From the NCBI GenBank assembly GCA_009761415.1, contig QUOL01000024.1, forward strand, positions 248,001 to 312,000: 64,000 nt of DNA. Reading direction: 5' to 3'. Below, piece after piece: positions 46,236-59,325 of this stretch. The notes under the pieces are model-generated. The model did not search any database. It saw only the letters and a program-made list of their open reading frames with translations, and was not told the origin of the DNA. Each line of letters opens with the position of its first letter. Position 1 is the first letter of the stretch. This stretch comes from Sarcomyxa edulis. Lineage: Eukaryota > Basidiomycota > Agaricomycetes > Agaricales > Mycenaceae. A program made the position numbers and the translations under genes.

Positions 46236-47218
46236 ATGCATTACAGTCCCGTCCTTGCCTTACTGTTCATCTTTTTCCTTAGTGACACTATCAGTGCCCA
46301 CAGAGGATGCTCTACTCCCTTGCCCGCCAATCTCACGGCAGGTGGCCCCAGCCAATCCTTCAATATCACTTCTGGAGGGCGAAACCGGTCGTACCTTCTT
46401 CATATCCCAACAAACTACGACATCAATACTCCATCGCCGCTCATCATTTCATATCATGGTGCCAAAGAGACTCCCGCAATTTCAGAGTCTAATTCGCGAT
46501 TTTCATCTTCTATCTACAACCAGGACTTCGTGGTGGCCTACCCGTCTGGCGTCGGGGTCCGTCGCTTCTCTCTATATCCTCATTTGCCTCACCTTCCTTC
46601 TCACCGGATATTATCTAGCATGTCTGGGAAGGCGCATCATACTCAGTCCCTGGTGTAGACGATCATCTGTTCACCAACGATTTAATCGATGCGCTCTTGT
46701 CCAAACTCTGCATCGACCACACCAATATCTTCGCATCCGGGAAGTCCAATGGAGGAGGGTTTGTCGGTCTTATGACCTGTGACGAGAGACTCTCATCTCG
46801 AATCAAAGCATTCGCAACAGTCGAAGGCGCTTTTTATAACCAATTTCCCGATACCTTACCGTGCAATATTTCGAGGACTGTTATCCCGATCATCGACTTT
46901 CAAGGAGGCGATGATACCAGAGTCAGTCATTTTTTCCTCCTTTTCCGTATACTCGAGTTCATTGAATGAGCATGCCAGATCAATGCTACCGGTAGTACAG
47001 ATGGAAATGGCGGTGCTTATCCTTCAATAGACGATTGGGTCGCATGGAAGGTATCTCTCAATCCTGCTTGTAATTCAACCCCCGATCAAATCAACATAAC
47101 GGAAACCGTGACGACGAGGACCTGGATGTGTGGGAGTCCTGCGCCAGTTCACATCGCGTACCTTGAAGGACCTCTCAAGCACCGTTGGCCGGGCACAGAA
47201 CAGACAGGCAATGGGTGA
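46236..47218 (+). CDS. Secreted esterase, feruloyl esterase/PHB depolymerase type (CE1)
   Basis: Exons 46236-46556, 46619-46921 and 46979-47218 give 287 residues. The first 20 residues (MHYSPVLALLFIFFLSDTIS) form a signal peptide. The nucleophile elbow is ASGKSNGGG, preceded by VVAYPSGVG and WEGASYSV, and GVDDHLFTNDLI follows. The Asp of the triad is probably in FQGGDDT and the His in KHRWPG. This order is typical of fungal feruloyl esterases and related CE1 enzymes that release hydroxycinnamates from plant cell-wall arabinoxylan outside the cell. Six or more Asn-X-Ser/Thr sites fit secretion. It is convergent with the phosphatase gene. The final exon end is the least certain part. Confidence 0.85.
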
Positions 47219-47599
47219 AAATCTGCTCAGAATTTGGCCTACATTCCTCTTCTGACAATCATTCTACGTGTCTGCTCAAGAATCATCCCAGCTACGCCGC
47301 TCATCATGCAATTTTTCAACCAATGGCTCCCAATATGCATATGATCTCGAATATATTCTACTCCTCAGGTTCAGATAAGGTCATTCAAGGCACGCAGATC
47401 CCTAGATCCCTCTCAAAGCTGTCTATCCTGCCGTCGTGCTTGCTCCGTGGAGTTCCTGACGCGTGGCGCGTCGACTTTGTGTTATTTCAACGCCTTCGCC
47501 AAACAATCGTCCGTTTCCGAAACGCGACCACCATTTGCAAGATAAATAACAAATTGATTCAGAACTCAACAGAATTCCAGCTTCTTGTTGTAGCGTCCT
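47219..47599. other. 3' flank between convergent genes
   Basis: About 380 bp between the esterase stop and the phosphatase stop. A 154-codon plus frame crosses it but shows no family. Confidence 0.45.
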
Positions 47600-50060
47600 T
47601 CAACCTCTCCCAGCAGGCGCACACTCCGAATCCCAATCTTCCGGCGTAAGCTCTCTGACGCGTTCACTGAACGCCGTGAGCGAGCAAAATTCCGGAAATC
47701 CTTCCAAGTGCTTGCCATCATCAGCACAAAGAGGAAGTATCATGTTTTTGTTCTGGTAACGCATTCGGACGTCTGGATTGTATCATGAGATGAGCTTTGG
47801 AGAGAGATACAGTTTTACAACTATAGAACCCACAATATTCCGGATCTGGGAGCCTCATTCCAAACACGGTCTGTAGGAACGTTTTCTTGTCAGCTTCTTG
47901 TTGTTGTCTCGTCTTGAATAGCTCGAACGTGATCGAGGCTGTGAATGCTGGCCATCTGGAACAAAAACGATAAGTACGGAAATCATATCGAGGCCGTAAC
48001 GGTGAGACAAACTTGTCATCAAAAACGTCCAATGTAGAACACAAGCCGGCAAGAGCAGTGTCGTGCGTAGAGTGGACAAGAATCTTAGGTTCTTCCTGGC
48101 CATTAATCTTTGCTTTGGCCACCTTCTCCATCTTGTGCGAAAGATCGGAGAGCAGTCGGCCCATGCCTAGACGGCGTACTTCCTCTGTTTTATCTAGGTA
48201 AATCGTTGTTAGTATCGAAAAGAGATTTATACGGTCGAAGTCGAGGTTTACGAACATCCTGTGGAGAAAATAAGAAGGCTGACATTACTGATTAAGAAAG
48301 ACGCACCAGCGAACCATTCATTTACGACTGCTTTTTCCTATCGGATATCATGACATCTACATCAGTGGCCACCCATTCCGAAGTTTCGACTGGGTACCTA
48401 CGATGACGTCTATGACAGCTTTCTCTTCGAATTCTGGAGGTACTTTGACACCATGCGCTATTGAAGCTCGGACCTGTGTAATCTGAATACGTGCATCGAA
48501 GCGTCCAAAGATTGAGAACGCACGGTATCAAGGATGCCAGAGGCTCTTGGTTTACCATCAACCCGGATTGGGTTCCCACCTAGATACTTAGATAATTTCT
48601 TATCAAGGGGTTCTAGAGTATGATTGAAGGCCGAAGCAGCAGCTATGAGAGAATATCATGAGTATCATACAGAGATATCGAAGTCCAAGGCGTAAAAGGG
48701 GAGAAAAGGACAGAGAAGTGACTACACCGTCGAATTCGGAGGGATATACAATTGGAGATGCATATTGTAGCTTATAGACGGAAGTACACACCTTGAGCAA
48801 ACGCGACCTGGAGAAGTTCGAGCCGTTTGCAAGAGTATGTATTTCCATAGAGGTTCTCGTCCTTACTATTTCTGGGAAGGAAAAGAAATTCGTTTCATTA
48901 GCAATTCGAGAGGCTCAATATAGAGAACGGGACGCTGAGTCGGTCGATGAAATGAAGGACGTGAGCATACCTCAAAAGTAGGGGAGGGACCGCCGCGGGG
49001 TCGCATTTAGACGTGGGATAGAGACCGTGTATTACTTGCTGAAGGCTTTCGATCGTTCGAGGCATGTTCGTCGACCTGAATGAGATCTGGGTAAATACCT
49101 ATCCGTGGAACATCCATGGGAGCAAACTATCTTACCGGAAATAGACGGCATTGGAGTTCACAAGTTTGTCGGGTAGAAAGTTGAGTCTGATAGATCATGA
49201 GGATGAGGTAGATGTGCTAAATGAAGGATATTGACTTCTCGATATATAGTTTCCGGAGAGCTGCTCCATAATTGTAGGTAGACTGAAATAATACGTCAGT
49301 TCTGTATGAAGAGTGGTCTACGACGCCAGACACACCTGTCTACCTATGTCTGTTAACTCCCCTAATAGACTACGGAAGTCAACAGAGAAGGCGATCGCAA
49401 AGCGGGAGATATATTTACCATAAGTATCAATCAACAGAGTGGCATTTGACTTACCAGTCACCTTCGACACTAGTGCCATCTGGCCTCTCTACGAGCTTGC
49501 GTGTATGCAAAAACCCTTCCGCTTGATCATCCAGAGTTCTCCGCGCATCTGTGGCGATGACGTCCCCGAGCACAGCTGCACGAAATCGACGCGCGGTCTT
49601 GCACATTACCCAATGCTCGGGTATAGAAGCCGGAGGTGCGGATAAGCGTATTCCAACCGGAGTTCTTTCGCCTGAAGGATGAGAACCACCAGATTGTAAG
49701 TAAGATGATAGTAAAAAGCCAAAGCACCAAGTTGTACGCACCATGTCTCACATAGATATGTACCTGTTCTAAGTCTAGTCCTTTGGGAGCCATAGGATAG
49801 CGTTCCACGTCCAGTGGAACCTGAGGTGGTCTATAAACATATGCGCTGGGAAGCGGGCTTCGATCATTCGTTGCAGAGGTGCTACCATTATGTAGACTGA
49901 GTGTCATGAGCTCAGCGGAACTCGAATGAAAAGAGGTTTGAGAAGTCGATGACGAGTTAAGTGATGTCGATGTTTTGTGAGCGTCTATAAGAGATGAACG
50001 AGTCGAGGCGAGAAATATAGACAGTAATAGTATAAGGTCGATTGAAATCCTACGCAGCAT
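47600..50060 (-). CDS. Histidine acid phosphatase (lysophosphatidate phosphatase-like)
   Basis: About ten short exons on the minus strand from ATG 50060 to TGA 47600-47602. A hydrophobic N terminus (RISIDLILLLSIFLAS) gives a signal peptide or anchor. The catalytic motif is split by an intron: VRHG joins ERTPVGIRL. Downstream are ELTDIGRQ, GAALRKLY, FRSTNMPRTIESLQQ, the proton donor motif HSTHDTALAG and a C-terminal segment with RYQNKNMILPLC and FCSLTAF. This is the histidine phosphatase clan-2 fold. The TDIGRQ and STNMPRTIES blocks resemble the ACP6-type lysophosphatidic acid phosphatases more than phytases. Several exon borders in the middle (about 48300-49250) were not all resolved. Confidence 0.85.
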
Positions 50061-50376
50061 GTGTCTTCCGACACTAGCAGAACTGTAGAAGAGGAGTAGA
50101 GTATCTTTCAGGAATCAAGAGATGTTCGATGGTCAGAAACCCGAGGTAGACAGAAAGACGAATGGGAACTGGGAAGGAGATGAGATTTATTTCGCCATCA
50201 ATCGACTGGCGCGCACTGCCACGTGAGTCACGCGGGCCCGTACGTCGTTATGCTCAGGCTCTCGTATGAACCAACATGAAGTCTTATCTGTCTAAGTCAG
50301 ACAATACGCAGAACTGAATCATGCGATTTGCAGGTGAAGGGGTATCCTAATATCTAGGTGTAAGACCATATGCATA

Positions 50377-52487
50377 TCACGGCTTCAGATCGCTTCCAGA
50401 GTCATTGACTACGGTTGAATGAGACACGTCTGGCAAGTTGACAGACTCCTGAGTTTCCGAAATAGACGGCAAGCAACTTTAGCTTCAGAAGGAAAGAATA
50501 CCTTGTAAACTGACTGACCTGTGAGCTAGTACTCCCCGCACTGGATCCTGCATTGTTGAGGCATCCGTCTGTGATGGTTTCGGTCACTACGTAGACGTCA
50601 ATTTGAGTAGTTGGCTATAATGACGGCTATAAGTACGAATTTCTCAATCGGATATGTATGCACGTACTTTTTCAGAGTTGCTTCGCTTCAGGAACCGTGG
50701 GCGGCGCAAAGAATGAAATTGAGGCACTGGGCCGGAGTCCGGTTCATTATCAGCATCTCGCAAGACCTGCCGGGAGTTCAATCTATAGAACTCGAGATGA
50801 GTCAAATGCCCGTATGATGGTGAAAAGATCACCTACGTCGAAAGGAATGTGTTGGAATAAACTGCATTGCAAGGTTAGAATGATATCATCCATCCGCAAA
50901 TTACTTACGTCGCGATATCAAGAAGCACAGCGCCAAGTACACCCAAGTCCTCGGGACAGTCAAATACTATTCCGTGGTCAGGTTAATTGAAAGGACAGGA
51001 TGGGAAGATCCCGAGACTCACGGTGACCAAGCAAGCGATAGAGGAGATGCTGAGAACGTACATGGGATGAGTATCTGATCCCCACAAGGTTCAGTTCCGG
51101 TCTCACCTCGTAACAAGTCCCGTATGAACAGCGATAGCAATGAGTTTATCGATAATCTGATCGGTCCTAGACGCAAAAAGTAGGAGTGAGTGACGAGATA
51201 GCGATTGGCAAGTAGGACGGAAAGACAAACCTCTTGTAGCCTGTCCGCCTCTTCTGTAAATAGTAGCAGAGCGCCACAGCGATACTTGTGTCACAAAATG
51301 CGGCGCTTCCAAGCCTCAAAATACTCGGCACCTGCGGTTTCAAGAGAATATATGGAACTCGAATCGGTCGTTGTGTATGAATGACAGTATTACCGCCTGA
51401 CCTTTACTGACTGAAAATGAGCAAAGCGCCTAAGGATGAGAAACTCCACTGCGGAAACTATAGGGTATGATCAACAAGGACTGTGATGGAAAAAAAGATA
51501 TTTGTCACACCTTCTCCGCTCGCTATGATAGACAAAAGACATGTGATCACAACGACATCAGGCTGAAACTCTGAGACTCACTGAAGTGGAGCAAGGCGAG
51601 TAACATCTGGAGAGAACGTCATCATAGGGCGGTCAAAAATAACACGAGAGGACGAACGATAATGGAAGTCAAACGGTAGGATTTGTCGCTGACTGAACAT
51701 AGAAACCGTCAGTGACGTCGTCCTCCTGGAACTGAATTACCTACACATCCAGACTCTATACGCCAAGAAACTTTTGTGAAAAGCGATCAGAACATTTGAA
51801 ATGGTCTACAACGATTAGAGGAGCTTACGATTCGGCGATCCCAGATATGAACATCTTTAGATTGGATACAATGCGTCAAGTCCGGACTCTTGTCAGACAG
51901 GCAGTCACATACCGAGATGGCTAGTTCCACCTAGTATCGGGGTGAGCTCATAGGCTTCGAGGGTGTGATAGAAGCTTACATTTAAACTCCTATAGAGGTG
52001 GATGTCAATTTGAATAGGCATCTAGATCCAGGAAATAAGCGCTCACCAAACTGCGACACCGATAGGTTGAGTCGTAACAAGATAATACCAACATGCGTGC
52101 GTCACAAGGAAGACAGACACCGTGTCGAGGATACTGCAGTTGATAATGATCGATATCAAAGAAAAGAAAGATCTAATGGTCACTGACCATACGGAAGCGA
52201 CCTAATGCAGTACATGCATGGAATTCAGGCGTACTATTGCAACATGCAAACTGTGGGACTTACAAGAATTTTGATGAAAACTTGATCGCCTGGAAACCGT
52301 TTGTAGTACTTGTATGTCTGCGTTATCGTGACCCCGTATAGTCTGGAAAAAGCAAGGCGTCACTTTCCATCCATGTTGGTAAATGCGGTCGAGTATTCAA
52401 CAAGACTCACAAAGAAGAGAACACCAGACCGAGGAGCGTCATCCCTAATGCAATTTCCTCCTTCCGCTCTCTGTGAATCACCGTCAT
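50377..52487 (-). CDS. DUF6534 seven-helix membrane protein
   Basis: Many short exons from ATG 52487 to TGA 50377-50379. In order: LGMTLLGLVFSS and LYGVTITQTYKYYKRFPGD (helix 1-2), DTVSVFLVTHACWYYLVT, FLAYRVWM, RLGSAAFCDTSIAVALCYYLQKRRTG, RTDQIIDKLIAIAVHTGLVT, YLTVPRTWVYLALCFLISR and LYSNTFLSTLNSRQ. These blocks in this order are the hallmark of the basidiomycete DUF6534 family. Members have a receptor-like seven-helix layout and occur in many copies per genome; function is unknown. The C-terminal tail is Ser-rich and hydrophilic. The family recognition is firm; exact exon borders in the middle are not all resolved. Confidence 0.83.
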
Positions 52488-55400
52488 GGTTGCAAGGACA
52501 ACGAGCGTGTAAGAAGATTATTAGTATGACGGTTAGCAGTGGAGAGTGAAGAAATGTAAGCGGGAGTGGGCAGAAAGGTGTTGGGAATCCAGCGTTCGAT
52601 GAAACATATATCATAGGCTTTGAATAACGTTCTGATATGTGATCTGCAAGTGGACACTTGTTCGATCGGTGTGAGAGCCTCAGACCCATCTTCAGAATAG
52701 ACTCGATGGCTTTAGCTCCGCGTGGTCAGGTAGGCGCAGCAAGGATTCACATCGATAAGGCGATTTCCACGAAATCGTGGAAGTAGTCTTTCTTTCTTGT
52801 CGAAGCTAAGTTCCTTGGGCACACGTAGTTGAATGACCGATCTACAGCAAAAGAAAATGGACGATCTCATTCAGTGTAAACTGAGATCCTGATGATGAAA
52901 TAGTATTCGATCTATCAGTCTATAAGCGGAGTCGAAACAGAGATAGACGGGACGCAGATTGTTTCGGGACAATGCGAAGACGAGGACACGGATTAGTTTG
53001 CGTGCGAACTTTCAGGTATGAGAACAACGCACCCAGAAACGCCAAGATGAGAATCCAGTGATAGACTTGGGCTACGAGAAGTCCTGAATCTGCACAGTGC
53101 ATGCCAGAGCAGCTTATATACAAGTAGAACGACGTACTCACCCTGAGTTCCGAATTTCAGCAGCATCGCAGGGCTGTGATAGACACTAGCTTGATGAACA
53201 GAACGAAAAAGATCATCATATGTGCGTTGCCTCTGATACTGCTGCACATCTGAGCGTGGGTGTCGATTGAGAAAGTCTTTCGCGTCACATGTGGCAGGCT
53301 GGAAGACACGACGGCTAGATTTCGGCTGTATAGAAAGTACCGGGACGTTCCTCGTGCAAGCAGAGCTATCTTGAGAAGACACGTAACATGAGAGTCGAAA
53401 GCTTTGTACAAATGCAGGGTATAAAGTCCCAAGACCCAGATCTAGCGTACACGATGAAGGGCACAGCGAATGCAAATGACGACAAGAAATATTTGGTCAT
53501 CCAGAACGAAGACTTTTGGCTTTCCGTGCTTCTTGTGAATCCTTGGCAAGTCTACTGTTGTGGGAGGTATCGAAGAGCAAAACTGACAAATCTGCTGCGA
53601 TAATCAATGAGTATCGATAAAGTCAAGGAAACTCACCACTAGGGTCGATATGGCTCAAAGGTCGAGACGACACCGAGAAAAATACTAGTTCAGGTCAGCG
53701 GCATGATGGCCATTATTTGACTAGCACACGCCGAAGCCGAATTGCTCCTATAACGAGCTTAGTTATAAGACCGCGATGACTGATTGACGAGTTAGCTGAT
53801 GCCCCCCTGTTCGTATTCAAGTGTGCTTAGGGATCTGCCTTCAGTCTCGTAGTGCATCTCAAACTGGGCTGCCGGCCGTCTAGCCAATGACGACCTCAAT
53901 GGAGGTTGTTGTGAAAGTTGATCATCCTGGAGGAAATATCACACGGTCATGATGGCATGGATCGTTGAATATGCGAGTTGAAGGTGTTGAATTCAGCGTG
54001 GCGGGGAGTCCACAGATCAAAAGATCTGTCTTGCCAGAGTTGTATATGACTATGGATTGTAAGATGTTTTATGTCAGTAGTCTTCAATGGATATTCGTAC
54101 TTTGCTCGCGGCAATCGGACACACCTAAAGCCTTGCCATGGGGAAAAAACCATCAAGAGTCTTTGAAAGCCTTGTCGTCTGACGAGGTCGAAGGACCGCT
54201 TCAGAAAAAGTGCATGCTGGACACGGAAGACTTGCGGAAGACTTTTGTTGGAAGCGGTCCATGGACCATGTTGTCTGCTGTTAGTTTCAAGTCGCGACCA
54301 CCTGATGTCGGTCACGGAGACGTCACGATCACCGACCTTCTCCAGTTGTTCTCCAGCAACTCCCAACTCGGAGACAGAACTCAGGGGCCCATTCTAAGCC
54401 CTCAATCTCAAGTGCTAGGTCCCTGGACATGTTTTTTACAAGAGGTCCATAATTACCTTCCAATTCGATGGATGCGCCCCGTTCCGTGTAAGGTTTTTTT
54501 CTTGACATACTGAAAAACATCGACTGCAAACTCATCTACTCTACTCTTGGGGACTCGGGAATACCATAACATAATGCTAACCCCCATTATTCAAATCCGT
54601 GTCAGCACCTTTTGTCGAACACCACAATACGATGCAACACACTGGCAGTCTGATTGTTCTAAATCAAGTTTCGGCGGTACCCTTTTAGATAACAGCTATC
54701 TTTCGAGAGCACTATGTGCGGAAAAAATGTAGACTAGACGATCTCAAGCAGTCAGCTACCAATGGACCGGAGACACTGTGAAGTCAACACTTCTCAGTCA
54801 GCGGAGCCCAGAGACAAATTGTCTCCAAATTTCTCACCGAAGCACAAGCTTGTAAGCGATTTATACATACTTGCTCCTCTTTATCTCCTCGCGCAACTTT
54901 GGATCGCAGTGAAGTCAGCCTTCTTTGCCCAGGACGATAAATACCCGATCCGCGCAAACGTCTCGGATTTGAAATGTGAGCAACTCAATCGAGACTGCCC
55001 TGAAAGGCTCCGGATTGCGCTCACGGTCATACATCTAAATTCTCCAGGAAGTCTTCACAAGACTGCTCTAGGGCCACAGCGCGGAAGATGAGCACGTCGG
55101 CGGCTCGCATCTAATACAACTTAAGACGGACTCCGGCCACAAACCAGGGAACTGGCTGTGTCGATGCTCATACCACTGTGATTTGCGATTCCATCGAGCT
55201 GATACTTACTATTGTGCGTCGTCTTTCACGATCGCTATCAGGTTGTGTCTCTGTTTGGGAGACAGATCACAGGCTATCCTTCTCACTGCGCTACACGAGG
55301 ATACTATTCAGTAAAACAAGGACCCGCGAGCTTCGAAGACCGGCGGCCGCGGATACTTCGTTTGTGGGAGAGGCCTCCTCACCTATCTAGTGAGCTGGGC

Positions 55401-58095
55401 TATATTTCATGACCCTTGCGGACTCTTCAGCTGGTCTACCTTCGAAGATTTCACAATTCACTGATAGACTCGATAGTCTCCCACTCGATGAACATAATGG
55501 CACTTATATTGAGACCAGGATTTACTGTATAGCCAGATTTTACTTTTAGCATCGTAACCCATCGCGAGCAAACTTGTCGCGGGTACCAAGGTAGGTTAAA
55601 TTTGAATGTCAAGTCCGTCCTCGCGCGGTTTCTGACCTTTGTTTCTCTAAGAAATTTCTCCAAGCTTGGGGTCGCTGGGCAAGATCGTACAGCCCCATAT
55701 GCTGATATGGTTGCGCTATTAGGATGTTTCTCGCGTCAAAAACTGCTGTGAAGTAATCCCCACGTTGGTGCGTCAGTCTCTCAAGCACTTCTGCTTACCG
55801 AGGACACACCGAGGTCCCAGCGTCCCTTCTCACAACTACACCCTACCAGTCGACCCTGATCATCTTTTACCCATCATAAATTTGCACCAGCCAATACCAC
55901 GGCGGAGACTCGCAGTGGCAACGCTGTGTGGCCGATGAATATTCAACGATCATGTCTACTCCGATGCCTCGAAGGTCTGCCATTTTCTTTGCTAACGATC
56001 TAAAGCTTGTTCTTATTCCATCATATGTAGCTGATCTTCAGAGACGTAGCATATCCTTCGAAGCGCGGTACAAAGTGGAAGCTTTGTGCCACTACTCAGA
56101 GCTGTTTTATTTTAGGTGAGTATAAATGCTTCAGGTTCGCAATATCTGGGTGATTTGACTCCCCGCGGCACCGGACCAGAAGAGCTTCGAGACTTATCTT
56201 GATCTCCGTTGGAAGACGCTTCATTGTGCGACTCCATCTGTCTTGCGCCAAATCCACCTTAAAACCTCCCAGGTCCAGAATCAAAAATTACGGAAGTTGT
56301 CGTCTCATTTGTTTTCCTATGATTGATTTTTCATTATTGAGGGCAACAGAGCTCCCAAGGTCAGGGACCGGCTTAACATGGCTATAGTGCCGTTGCAATT
56401 GACGTCATCCTAAAGGCGTTAATTATACGGCAACGGCTTCATATATAGAAGTATACGGACAGGATCGAGTGCCGATACTTGCACAAGCCAAATCGTCGGC
56501 AACTTGATTTTGCTTTTCAGCGCTCCTCACTGGCTCCCCATCTCCGTATCCCCATTTCGCGCATGTGCATGCCAACGAGTGTTGCTCACGCATGGATCCC
56601 CCGAGCTTCCCTGACTATCCATCACAGTGCGTCACGGAGAATTACTGCTCTTCCACTAGAGAGTTTTTCTTGATGGAAGGCGTTCGTCCCTGGATTCTGG
56701 CGCATTCAAGGTTCTGCATGTCTAGAGACATAGTCAAACCTTGTCAATTCTGAAATTGTTTTCCCACCCTCCGACCTTCCACATTGGATTTCCGAATTAC
56801 TCTTCTGGTAGCCGCGTATCCACTTGTCAGACAGCGATATCGTGGATTTTTCTTCGAAATGAATGTATCATGGCCGCCCTCCATACTGTAATGTGGGTTC
56901 TAATCCTAGTTACTCTGTCGGTAAGCCCAAGATCGGGCTTATCTACGTGGTAATTCTTACCCTATCTTGTGCAACGAGATTCACGCTAACAAGCGTCTAA
57001 CACCTTCACAGATGAGCTCCACGGTAATTATAAACAAGGCCTTCGAAGGACGATTCAGCGTTCGATCCGTAAGTCAGGTCGTCTCGCTCTGCAGAAAACG
57101 GTAGCGTTGCGATCCAGTATCTACAATTCATGGGATTATTCTTCTGCATATGCTCAAAACCCGTGGACATATTGAATCATTCCGGAATTAATCACAGGCT
57201 TGATTCTCTCTCGTCATTCTTGCGAACATACTCCGACCCTCCTTGAGGTTATCACATCCCTAATCTCAAGCTTATGTCGAGATACGGAATCAGGGGGATC
57301 GTCGGGGCCTTGCCCTTATTTCCGGCCATAGACAAGGGTTATCTGCATTGTAATCTAGGCCTTATTTCAAGAATTTGAAGCTTGAGGACATTTTATTGCT
57401 GTGAGTATAGCTCCTACATTTATGGGGTGGCCAGGTCACCTTGGAATCGTTCCGCCTTCTATCCTCTTCTGACAGCTTCTGACCGATTTGACAGCACCCT
57501 GCTTTGCTTAGATTTTCTCCAACGAAGCTGGTGACTGAGCCAGCGAGTTCTGTTTGATGGTAACGATCCACTCCAAGGTGAGTCTCGCTCGAACGAAATT
57601 TGGTCCCTGGAGGTCGCGAGGGTGCAGTGATCTCGAGTACCGAGACTTTGGAGATACAGTTATGGTTATCTCAGTCTGATCTGATCATGATCACTATTAG
57701 ATTGCTTCCGCCGGATAGTGGTAAGTATTAACTTTACGTGTCACGTTTTCCTCTCAAATCATTTGTCCATTCAAAGGTTTTTCTCTTCCTCTCCTCCGCT
57801 CATGCTGCGGCTCACACCAGGTCTCCGGGATGAGATGTTATGAGAACCTTTTTAGCTTCTTACGTCCAATCGCAGACTTCCAGACTGGCTTTTAATTTCA
57901 TATGCCGAACTCAATTCAAACTTAAAAATATCTGTAATTTTGTAACGTTATACTCGCTATCCGTTCCTCGTTCGTTCCTGCCCTCCATTTGCACCACATT
58001 TCTACGAAGACTAGAATGCTATTTAGGGTAAGTCCAGCTTTCTTTGCCACTCGACTCATACTCTTCTCCCTCCCCCATCGTGTTTCCCTCTTACG
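52488..58095. other. Long stretch without a recognised gene
   Basis: 5.6 kb. Minus-strand frames at 52920-53480 encode hydrophobic pieces (for example LVAQVYHWILILAFLG) that could be exons or relics of another membrane protein, but I could not join them. Overlapping frames at 53947-54513 on both strands show no family. The remainder, about 54.6-57.9 kb, holds only short frames. No tRNA, rRNA or clear repeat was recognised. Confidence 0.4.
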
Positions 58096-59325
58096 ATGCA
58101 GCGTCCTACTTTACAAAATGTCCGCATCCGTTCCACTCGTGACGCCCTCCACGTTTTTGGCGCTGTAGCCAGGAATGCGCTTCCCCTCATCACTCGTCGC
58201 TTGGACGCAGAAGAGCGCCGAAATATTATTCCAGGGAATGTCTACGTATGGGAGGAGCGTGGCGCAAACACCGAGGCTACTGGTCTCGGTATGGAAAGAT
58301 GGTGCGTGCTCGGTTGTGTGGGACACCCTCGCGATGTGAACTCATTGTGTTCTCAGGACGGACGGTATGGGGTGGGGACCAAGTCGTAAGTTGAAGGTGA
58401 TATGACCTGCTACATCACACTCAAAATTCCTCACAGGCGTTCGTGATGTATGCCCCAATACAAATTCCTTCGGATTTATTGCATCCTGACTTTGGACCAG
58501 GAATTCCTCTTCTATCATCAGAAGGATTCCGATATCGGAGACGAACCAATCAACCCAGTCACTCCTTGGGCTCAAATGATGAGGTTAGCCTACTATATCT
58601 CCCACGATCAGTACGAGTGACTGCCCCTCACCGTTCATATAGAAAGAGGGAAAGAGCTTTGTCCCATTCATCTGGCAACCTCTATCCATCCATGAACCGT
58701 AGACGAGAGACGGAATGTCTGATAAAGCAGACCTACAGTGTTCATGTTTCACTCCCCAATGATGCTGCTCGTGGTATCATTCGGAAATGGCATCTTAGTG
58801 AGTTTCGTTGTAATACAGTGTACGGCCCATGACTCATTTCATCCAGCCGCCTATTTCAGCCAGCAGAAACTTGATGAACTAAACACGATTGACAGGATAC
58901 CGGGCGTTGGCGATGTACCTGTACCCGACGGCTGGTTTAAAAGTGCTCGAGCTAGCAAGGTCCGACGAGACACTGTTGGCAGCACGTCTCCGTCCTCCGC
59001 TAATTACGCTACCGGTCTGCCGGCATCCCCCCCAAATTCGTCCTATTCTCAATATCGCGAATCTTTGTCACCCTCTCACGAATCATCGATATCTCCCGTA
59101 CCGTTCGACTATCCAGGATCCGCGTCTTCGTCGACTATGGTGAATACACATGTCGGCAATGTGCCGGTCCGTGGAGGAGGTCAGCATGATCTTGTCCCTC
59201 TAGAATACCTCCAGAATATCTCCGGACAAAAGCGTGACCCTAGGGACGAGCAACTACTGCGGCTATTTGGCTCTTATAGATCTTCCCCAGCGATGACACC
59301 CCAAATGCGTCCACGGGACCTCTAG
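58096..59325 (+). CDS. Gti1/Pac2 (WOPR) family transcription regulator
   Basis: Exons 58096-58301, 58357-58385, 58437-58447, 58501-58583, 58643-58797 and 58847-59325 give 320 residues. Exon 3 is only 11 nt. The first WOPR part reads TRRLDAEERRNIIPGNVYVWEE, then ERW joined to TDGMGWGPSRVRDEFLFYHQK. The second part is LIKQTYSVHV and WHLTAYFSQQKLDEL. A Ser/Pro-rich tail without known domains follows. WOPR proteins bind DNA and act as switches of morphology and development in fungi (WOR1, RYP1, Sge1). The protein is expected to be nuclear. The long pyrimidine-rich 5' region upstream and three small exons suggest complex splicing. Confidence 0.9.

Noticed and set aside
53947..54513. Overlapping 139- and 182-codon frames on opposite strands
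   Set aside because: Neither shows a family or a joining exon; likely chance.
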